A stretch of DNA of 40,537 nucleotides from Trichosphaerium sp. ATCC 40318 (Eukaryota > Discosea > Flabellinia > Trichosidae). Under the pieces are notes generated by a model. That model was given only the letters and a program-made list of their open reading frames with translations. It did not search any database and was not told where the DNA came from. Below are positions 32,625 to 40,537 of this stretch, one piece after another (position 1 is the first letter of the stretch; each line of letters starts with the position of its first letter). The translations under genes were made by a program, and so were the position numbers. Location: the NCBI GenBank assembly GCA_038496445.1, contig JALMLS010000566.1, positions 1-40,537 on the forward strand, given 5' to 3'.

Positions 32625-35600
32625 ATGGCGAATTGCTCGCTTGAATTTGTTAGTGTTGGTGTAAATCGTTTGGCACATTGCATTCGTTGGGGCAAAGGAG
32701 ATTTAGTAGCATTCGCTGCTCATAATTTCGTTGGTTTATGGAATACTAAGGTGCATAGACGCGTATTATTATGATTTTAATGAAATTAAAGACGAATAAT
32801 GTTGCAACGCTTCCAGGGCACACTAATCGCGTAAATCAAGTAGAATGGATACATAAAAAAGGTAAATTAAACAGACGGCGACCAATCACCTTATTTTTAT
32901 ACAAGACAACTCGCAATCGCTTATAGTATCCGCCAGTACCGATAAGACGGTGTTAATATGGAGTTCAACAGCAAAAGAGCTGTGCGTTGATTCTACAAAG
33001 GTACACACGCTTGGTAAGGCTCAAAACTAACATACAGCGCTCTTAGTGGACAATCCAGCAAAAACTGAAGCTGGACGGTGTTGTAACAGGTCTTTCTGCT
33101 GTTAGAAACGATTCAAACGATACAATACATATCGCTGCAATTGATACTAGCGGTAAATTGACAGTTTTCAACTGGGAAGGAGATAAATTCGTAAAAGTTT
33201 TCGAAAAGTTGTTTTCTATGAAAGCAATGCCGAATTCGGTCAAAATCGCGATGCTACCTTCACCAATTAATAAACCATTCGTTGCTATTGGTAATTTACT
33301 ATCTCACATGGAAATTCTATGCCCTTCAGATGATCTAAAGGTAACTCAAATGACGCTCTATTCATTTTGTTTTTTTGAACTTTTGATTTCGAATTGCTTA
33401 TTTGTTTTTGTTTTAGTCGTATACTACTGTCACAACTCTTAAAGGTCATGAAGATTGGATAAAGGATTTAGATTATATTATGATATCCAAAGGGACTGTA
33501 GGACTTTTGGCTTCGTGTGGACAAGATAGACGCATCAGACTTTGTATGAGTTCTTTTTTTTTAATTAACCTTTGATTTAAATCGAAAGTTCACTGACACG
33601 TGATATGTGTAGGGCGTGTTAGTCATGTTAAAGAAGATTTGGCTGAAGAGAAAGCTTCATTTTCAACATTTGCAGAGCAGCTTGATTCTCTTAAAGCTGG
33701 TTTAGAGACGTACGGTCAACAGAGAAATATCCACAACTCCACTAATATTTGTAAACAAGTGGTGTTGGTATGATAGGCAACCAAGATAAGTTTAAAGTTG
33801 GAAATCATACAGTAGCTATTACATTAGAATCTGTACTAGTTGGGCACGCACAATGGGTGTCATCTGTTCACTGGGGAAGGCCGAAGAAAGATGAAGGTAA
33901 ATTTTTGACATCTACTGCTTTTTGTTTATTTTTTTTTGCTTTTAGACACCTTGGTCCTTTTGTCTTCAAGTATGGATAAATCTGTTATTATGTGGACACA
34001 GGATAGTGATTCTGGCATATGGATAGAAACTGTACGCGTTGGAGAAGTAGGCGGGAATAGATTAGGATTTCATGGCGCACAATGTTCTCCGTGCTGCGAT
34101 AAAATTATTGCTCAAGTATGTTCAACTTTATTTTCTTTTTTTGTGGTTGTACCCATCTATAACTTACATATATGATGCTTCTGTTCATTTCAAATCTCTT
34201 AATTATCAATTTAGGGAGACAATGGATCCTTTCATTTATGGCTTAAGACCGAAAGTACTTGGGAACCAACTGCAGCACCTACAGGTCATTTTGAAAGTGT
34301 AACTGATGTCGCTTGGGATCCAACAAAGTCTTATCTTGTTTCTGTTAGTAAAGACCAAACAGCAAGGTTATTTGCTAAGAGCTCTGAGACTGGAAAATTC
34401 TTAGAAGCAGGTAGACCAGAAGTACGTGAAAAGTTTTCTGCGAAACTAGTTGGCAGGAAGTTTTGTTAATGACAAAATGAAGGTTCATGGACATGATTTG
34501 CGTGCTATTGCTTTTGTGAATAAAGTACAACATACTTTTGTTAGTGCAGCAGAAGAAAAGGTTATAAGGGTATTCGAAGCACCGATTACATTTGTTAAAA
34601 GTATTGATAACCTTGCTGGGATAAAGACAAAGGAAGCGGAAGAGGCAAGCCACCTGATTTTTTTTCCAATTTTTTGCTAATTTTTTTCATAGAGTACTGC
34701 TGCACGTGCTTATTCTGCTAATACTCCTTCACTTGGTTTATCTAATAAACCAGTATTTCAAAGTGCTGGAACTCAAAAAGCTGAAGCACAAGCTATGAAG
34801 AAGCAAACCTTCGATTTGGAAGAGTTTGAAGGTACTCTTTCCTTGGACAAAAAGGAGAAATTAATTGCTTACTTTTCTTAAAGGTCACGCCCCTCTCGTT
34901 CTTGAAAAACCTCCTGTTGAAGATCAACTAAAACAACGTACATTATGGGCTGAAATTGAAAAGTTGTACGGTCATGGTGATCAAGTGTATGCGTTGGCAA
35001 CATCAACTTCTGGAAAGGTTTTGGCTTCAGCTTGTGTTGCCAAAACAGAAAAAGTTGCAAAGATCCGACTTTGGAACATGTCTAATAGAAGTGCTATTGG
35101 AGAAACAGAAGGGAGTGGTCATACACTAACTGTAGTTGGACTTGAGTTCTCTTCAGATGATGAGTATTTGCTATCAGTGTCAAGAGATCGCGCTTTTTGC
35201 GTTTGGAAAAAGGTTTGTGTTTGTTTTTTTTAAACTTGGTTTCCTCTCTGTGTTCTTCGTGTTTCTTATTGTCATGTAGGGAGATGACTCAATGTATTCT
35301 CTTGTATTCAAAAAAGTAAAAGCTCATGCTCGTATTATTTGGAGTGGATCATGGTCTCCTTGTAACACATATATCGCAACAGCTTCTAGAGATAAAACAG
35401 TTAAGATTTGGAAAAAATCTATCAATGACGAAAAAGCACTTACTTTCGTCCCTGTGTTGGCTATAAAATTTAAGGTACGTAATAATCTAATAATAACACT
35501 CCTATTTAACATGTTATTATCCTTAATTTTCACAAAAAAATTGTTGGTGGCGCTTGCGAACATCATTTAAAAAATAATCTTTAACACGTGATTTTTTTTA

Positions 35601-36114
35601 GAGCGCTTGCACAAGTGTTTCTTGGTATTACAACAAAGTCAATGAGAAATATCTGATTGCAGTTGGATTGGAGAATGGTAGTATAATAGTTTATACCATT
35701 TCTTTGAAAGATGACGAAAAGGCTCCAGTAGCAGCTGAGATGTTGGTTGAAGTTCCAAAACCGTACGCAATCAAAAATCTGAAGGTTTTTTTTTCCCTTT
35801 CTTTCTTCGTTTGGGTATCGTCCGCCAACGCTCGTATTGAAGTATTTGTATATTAATGTATAATACGTTGCGCTAAAAAAGACAAATTTTCATACTGCAC
35901 AGCCAAGTTAAACTTTGAAACAAAACCTTTGTAATTTTTTTTTTTATGTTTTTTTTTGACGTCTTCTCTTTCTTTTTTTTTTGACTGTTTTTTAAGATTA
36001 TGTCATGTTGCAACTGTTCAGAAGCTGATTTGGAGGAATAATGAAAAAGATGGCGTACAGCTAGCTTCTTGTAGTACTGATGGATCAGTGAGGTTGTTTA
36101 ATGTAAATATATAA
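32625..36114 (+). CDS. ELP2: Elongator complex subunit 2 (WD40 protein)
   Basis: Scaffold WD40 subunit of Elongator, which modifies the wobble uridine of tRNAs. The start ATG at 32625 gives [20 protein letters not shown], matching the typical ELP2 N-terminus (E-x-V-x-V-G-x-N-R). WD repeats follow in sequence across about a dozen exons: [14 protein letters not shown]-type, [102 protein letters not shown] and [13 protein letters not shown]. The HEDWIKDL and [11 protein letters not shown] starts and the FGHDLRAI-like internal block also fit. The last exon ends with TAA at 36112-36114. Two introns (acceptors at about 33612 and 35601) carry ACACGTGAT just before the 3' splice site. Length and order agree with a two-propeller ELP2. 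Confidence 0.88.
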
Positions 36115-36419
36115 ATGGAATAAACAACTACCTTCAAACGTTAAAATCGATTTTTATAAATAGCAACTAGCAAGTATATTCAGTCCTGCAGCACTGGGTT
36201 TTCTAGACGAGGTTAAACGATAGTTGGACGCAAAGCGATGTTGTTAGTACTAATAGTGAAAACTTGGCATCAAGCTGACAACACGTGAACGATACTTTTT
36301 TTATGTTTTTGAAAGTAAAAATGCAAAACTGGTTAAGAATCAGTTTTATTGATTGCATGTAATGTTATGTTAATATCGATATTCTTAATCAAACAATTTA
36401 ATCATAAACTATAGAAACA
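36115..36419. other. Convergent intergenic region
   Basis: 3' ends of ELP2 (+) and a secreted Cys-rich gene (-). One CACGTG at about 36281. Nothing else seen. Confidence 0.4.
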
Positions 36420-36954
36420 TCACTTATTGCAAGTTGGTGGGTTTCTGACAACACAAGTAAAGGCCTAACACCATCGTTAACAAAAAGACTAAAATAAGAT
36501 TGTATTAGCATACCACTTCATCATGATCTAGACAAATTTCGTAATAAGCATCGCAATCTAGATGTGTAATTTCTTGTCTACAGTAGGTCCTGAACGAACC
36601 ACCTACAACCATGTTAAACAAACACAGGTACAAAGAAAAAAAAAAAGTTAGACAAAATCCAAACACGTGATTTTCCTCTTTGCTAAAGAATAGATATAAT
36701 GTTTATACGTACAATTCTCTAAGCCACATGTAGTAAAGACTCTCTTGCAGAAAGCACACTTTGTAATTTGGCTAGTTCCGGCTATGGAAGGGGTTAGTTA
36801 GTGTATTGTATGAGTGTATTTAATGCATACGTTTGTAACATGGTGTGTGAGGTTTGTTATGCTTACAGAAGTTATGACTGCATACAGTCACTCCTAATAC
36901 GTTGTAACAGAATATGAGAGCGAATAAAGCGAAAACAAGAGGTGATGCAGTCAT
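36420..36954 (-). CDS. Small secreted cysteine-rich protein, paralogue A
   Basis: Four exons. A signal peptide (MTASPLVFALFALIFCYNVL) leads to a mature part with VCSHNFC, then TKCAFCKRVFTTCGLENC, then SFRTYCRQEITHLDCDAYYE with EICLDHDEV, and a last exon AFTCVVRNPPTCNK ending TGA at 36420-36422. Intron positions and phases are the same as in the head-to-head paralogue at 37849-38404. Intron 2 of both carries a TCACGTGTT motif. Protein identity is highest in the signal peptide and in the C-A-F-C..R-V-F-T-T-C-G-L-E block. No known family was recognised. About a dozen cysteines suggest a disulfide-stabilised extracellular protein. Confidence 0.7.
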
Positions 36955-37172
36955 TGGGATGCGCAAGAGACTTTGTGAATGGTTTTAATTTTCTGTCCAC
37001 CTTTTTTTTTCGTTGTTTTCTAAAGCATACTTCGAAGTTTACAATACTCTCAGCACTACCAAGGCACAGATAGTTGATGCGTTGCTCACCTCATTAAATG
37101 ATGTTTCATGAAAACTGCAAATGCTACAACGTCCTGCAGTAAGCGAACAACTTTGGTTTTGTGTATTGTTGT
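36910..37172. repeat. Left arm of a ~260-bp inverted repeat
   Basis: Near-identical to the reverse complement of 37632-37893. The arm covers the 5' flank and first codons of paralogue A. The loop between arms is about 460 bp. Very high identity in non-coding sequence implies recent duplication or gene conversion. Confidence 0.85.
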
Positions 37173-37631
37173 ATTGCTAAAGCTCAGTGGTCAGGGATTA
37201 ACGGTAGCTCAACATAGCTTCTCCTCGCGTACAACGACCACAATAAAAACTCGGAATACGGTCTTTAGCCTAACATAAACGTGATACGCACGTTTTCAGC
37301 CTTTATCACGTGTTTGGTTAAAAACCACGAAACTGACAAGAATGATGTACGGCTACACACAGATCGAACCTTACAAGCTATATCTCCGCAATGTTGAATG
37401 CCAATTTATTTGTGTTCGGTATTAAAACGCTTTATTTGAACGTGTATTTTTAGTGCACTGGTGCCGACATTGATAGCAAGAACGCTTCTAACAGTGCCAG
37501 ACAACGCCAGGAAGAATATAAAGGATCACAGCCGTATTTCTCAACGTTTGTTTGATTTTTTTTTTTTGTGTAAGGCAAGCGACCAGAACAACACGATATC
37601 CTCGACTGCTATAAACCAAAGCTGTTCGCTT
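37173..37631. promoter_or_regulatory. Loop between inverted-repeat arms, shared divergent promoter
   Basis: Unique spacer of about 460 bp between two divergent secreted-protein genes. It contains CACGTG at about 37307. A short direct repeat (CCAAAGYTGTTCGCTTAC) begins at its right end. Both promoters must lie here or in the arms. Confidence 0.45.
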
Positions 37632-37893
37632 ACAACAATACACAAAACCAAAGTTGTTCGCTTACTGCAGGACGTTGTAGCATTTGCAGTTTTCATGAAA
37701 CATCATTTAATGAGGTGAGCAACGCATCAACTATCTGTGCCTGGTAGTACTGAGAGTATTGTAAACTTCGAAGTATGCTTTAGAAAACAACGAAAAAAAA
37801 AGGTGGACAGAAAATTGAAACCATTCACAAAGTCTCTTGCGCATCCCAATGACTGCATCACCTCTTGTTTTCGCTTTATTCGCTCTTGTGCTC
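37632..37893. repeat. Right arm of the ~260-bp inverted repeat
   Basis: Mirror image of 36910-37172, running into the first exon of paralogue B. The match fades soon after the signal-peptide codons. Confidence 0.85.
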
Positions 37894-38404
37894 TGTTACA
37901 GTGTATTGGCAAATCCTACAGTAGATACTTGCTCCCATGCTTTCTGTAGCACCAGAGATCCTCACACACCATGTTGTAAAGGTATTTAATTTTGTTATTG
38001 ATACAGTTTGGAGTCTAACTACAAGGCAAAGGTACTGCTAGGCCTTGCGTACTAACAAAGTGCGCTTTTTGCCAGAGAGTCTTTACAACATGTGGATTGG
38101 AGTCATGTACGTTTAATTTAACTATGACAAGTGCAGTGGCCCGCAAAATAACAAACTGCCAAAAAAAAAACCAATCATCACGTGTTCTGCATCTCGGGTT
38201 TTTTAACCAAGCAATAGGTGGTGCTTGGTGGGATACTCATTGTGTTTCTCCTCCTATAAGTCCAAATTGTGACGCATTTTATGAGAATTGTCTAATACAA
38301 CACGAAGTGGTACGCTACATTTTTCAAACCTACTTGTTCGCTAATACACTTTACTTTAGGCATATCCTTGTATTGTCAGAACTCCTGCAACATGTGATAA
38401 TTAG
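37849..38404 (+). CDS. Small secreted cysteine-rich protein, paralogue B
   Basis: Four exons give about 115 residues. The signal peptide MTASPLVFALFALVLCYSVL is nearly the same as in paralogue A. The mature part has TCSHAFCSTRDPHTPCC, then PCVLTKCAFCQRVFTTCGLE, then WWDTHCVSPPISPNCDAFYE with ENCLIQHEV, and ends AYPCIVRTPATCDN with TAG at 38402-38404. Donors are GTATTT, GTACGT and GTACGC. Intron 2 contains ATCACGTGTT. Outside the signal peptide and the C-A-F-C block the two paralogues differ widely while cysteines are kept, the pattern of fast-evolving secreted proteins. Function unknown. Confidence 0.75.
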
Positions 38405-38620
38405 TAATTGATACGTTGCAGAACTTTATAAATAAACAGCATTTATTTTGAACACGTGTTCCGGAAAACAGAATTAAAACAATTTAAAGATTCTTGTGTT
38501 TCACTAAAAAAAGATTAATACGGTATTAACACTACATAATTTTTTTTCGAAGAGAATATCCAACTTTAAAGTCATGGACCGTTACCAGAGTCCGTTTTGT
38601 TCTGAAAAAACAGCAGTTTA
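38405..38620. other. Convergent intergenic region
   Basis: Short gap between paralogue B (+) and the P450 stop (-). One CACGTG at about 38452. Confidence 0.4.
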
Positions 38621-40537
38621 TTATCTCTTTTTCAGTACAACAGATAGATCAGGGTTAGGCTCTACAAGGAACATTCCACTATAGGTATCATTGACGTTCA
38701 TTGGATCTTCGTTTTGATCTAAAGGCACGCTGTTAGAGACTTTTAAAAACAAATTTTGCAATGAAGCTGAATGAACACGTACCAGGCGGTTTTGAGACCT
38801 CAAATCTCTTGACCAAAGCCGAAATAGTAACCACAAGCTCCATAAGGGCCAATTGTTTACCAATACAATTACGAGGTCCCGCTGAGAAAGGCATCCACCC
38901 AAACTTATCTCCTACTTTAGACTCTAAAAACCGACTTGGATCAAACTCCTCAGGGCGCTCCCTAATAACAACACATTTAATAAAATGTCAACACGCCACA
39001 TACAACAATTTGACTTACCATACACGAGAATCCCTCATTATTAAAGAGTGTGCAATCAACACATTCTGGCCAGCGGGTAATAGAATATCTCCTAGTTTAA
39101 CATCTTTTCCGATAACACGTGGCAAAACATTTGCTGGAGAGAACAGCCTCAGTGTTTCTCTATAAAGTCATAAATGAAGGATATATTGTTCTGAGAAACT
39201 AATAGGCTAGTTGTTTGACGTACTTAATGAATGCTTTCGTGTACACAAAATCATTTAGTTGTTGTTTCGTAGCTATTGTAGAGTCGCCTGCTGTTCTTTT
39301 GTGTTAGATGGCTCTCATGTTCAATCAATTGCTTGTACGTACGTATGAGTCTATTAGCTTCTGCTAATAGCTTTTCTTGAACGCTGGGGTATCTTGACAT
39401 AATATACAGAGACCATGCAAGCGTAATTGCTGTCTAGGATAGAAACAAAACTTAACAACTTTTGTTAAGTTGTTCTGTTTTTTTTTGACGTACTGTATCA
39501 TGTCCAGCAAAGAAGAACAATAATGATTCATCAAGTACAACGTCATCAGTGAGAATATCTGGATATTCCTTTTGTGCTTTCAACATTAACGTTATTAAGT
39601 CTTGATGTTTCGTGCTGCTTAGATTTTTCTTTCTTCTTTTGATTGCTTCTCCCACTTTTGAATGCAACTCAGCACGTACTTGTCGGAACGGTCTTATAGG
39701 CGTTAATGTCAACGAACATATGTGAATCAATTTACGCACGTGTGATCCCATAGTCCACAAAAGACAGTCTGGAGAAGCATAAACATACCAAACTCGTCAA
39801 TGAGTTTTTTAAAAGTAACAGTCATGAACTTGGCATCGAAGTCTTCACCAAATACTAAAGCAACAATCATCCTCATTGTCATGAAAGCAGTCTCTTCTTT
39901 AGGTTGTATATCAAGCATTCCTTTGGCGTTATCTACTTTAGCACAAAGATCCTCAATGCACTGTTGTGTAATGTCAGCGATTGTAGGCAACATTGCTGTT
40001 AGCGACTTAAAATGAAAAACAGGTGTCAAAAGTCTTCGTCTCGTTTTCCATGTATCATTTGTCTGCAACGAAACTAAACCAACACCAAGAAGTGCAACAA
40101 ACTATACAATCATTTAATCAAACAATCATAAATCCCAGAAAAAGAATAAGAACAAAACCAAAGTGACAATCTTCAATATTTTTTTTCGAAAGTCAAGATA
40201 TTCTACGCACGTTTTTGTACATTAGCATTGATTTTGGTATGTTTTCATGAATAAGAAGTTGCTTTGCATAAGCAGGATCGGAAATACCCAAAACAACTTG
40301 ACCCTGAAGGTTCATTTTAACAATCTTAGCATTCTTGTTATCACGTGTCTTTGGCCATAATGTGATTCTATTAGCAAAATGCTTTGGGTGTCGCAACAAC
40401 CTCCATTGAACATTTTTAAACGAAGGATGAATAGGTATGCCTTGGAACCAGAAAAATTGTTTGATGTATCCAATGACCTTACTCCCGTACAGCCTGTAGA
40501 AAAGGACAATAGCGTAAGTAAAGATCAATGCTAGGAA
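38621..40537 (-). CDS. Cytochrome P450 monooxygenase (N-terminus truncated by window edge)
   Basis: Membrane-anchored haem-thiolate monooxygenase, substrate unknown. The window edge cuts a hydrophobic anchor (LIFTYAIVLFYRLYG). A C-helix WKTRRRLLTPVFHF follows (W-x3-R). The I-helix is FFFAGHDT|TAITLAWSLY, split by an intron. The K-helix E-x-x-R is ETLRLFSP. The PERF-type motif is ERPEEFDPSRF. The haem-binding loop FSAGPRNCIGKQLALME has the full F-x-x-G-x-R-x-C-x-G. The last exon ends with TAA at 38621-38623. The protein looks complete apart from its first residues. The layout resembles the CYP4/CYP-clan-4-like eukaryotic group, but I cannot assign a family. At least six introns. Confidence 0.9.

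Overview
The window is nuclear DNA of a microbial eukaryote. It is AT-rich, the genes sit close together on both strands, and most coding regions are cut by short introns (about 40-100 nt) with GT-AG (a few GC-AG) borders. The gene mix does not fix the lineage. A fungal-type Zn(II)2Cys6 transcription factor and a eukaryotic S-adenosylmethionine decarboxylase sit beside a class C GPCR and a lysosomal-type GlcNAc-6-sulfatase. That mix would suit an early-diverging fungus or fungal relative (chytrid, aphelid or rozellid grade), but an amoebozoan is not excluded. I could not run any search, so family calls rest on motifs and on splice models made by eye.

Layout, left to right. 1-1158: 3' part of a glucosamine-6-sulfatase gene (+). 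1508-4301: a SPRY / F-box / WD40 protein (+). 5088-8294: class C G-protein-coupled receptor (+). 9100-9873: small membrane protein (+). 10194-10778: intronless F-box-like protein with YwqK/MORN-type repeats (-). 11903-14840: Zn2Cys6 transcription factor (-). 15170-16053: secreted protein with two DUF4397 domains (-). 16323-16737: exons of an unknown cysteine-containing protein (-). 16806-18150: S-adenosylmethionine decarboxylase (-). 18836-19153: a hAT-like MITE with an 8-bp target duplication. 19322-19675: small secreted Cys-rich protein (-). 20110-23346: a deleted LINE-type element carrying long internal repeats, flanked by an 18-bp target duplication and followed by a decayed second copy of the neighbouring Cys-rich gene. 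23460-26274: poorly resolved, perhaps a broken gene. 26275-28960: nucleotidyltransferase fused to a degenerate RNA-ligase-like domain (+). 29372-29938: small protein with a lysine-rich tail (-). 30613-31911: second intronless F-box-like/YwqK-repeat protein (+). 32625-36114: Elongator subunit ELP2 (+). 36420-36954 and 37849-38404: head-to-head pair of secreted Cys-rich paralogues joined by a large inverted repeat. 38621-40537: cytochrome P450 (-), N-terminus cut by the window edge.

The genes do not form one pathway. Three themes stand out. First, the protein at 26.3-29.0 kb has an intact nucleotidyltransferase active site but has lost the ligase nucleophile. Second, two related single-exon repeat proteins of a type common in giant viruses lie among intron-rich host genes. 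Third, the hexamer CACGTG is strongly over-represented (46 counted by eye, about 5 expected from composition), often inside introns, and splice donors frequently read GTAC rather than GTAA.
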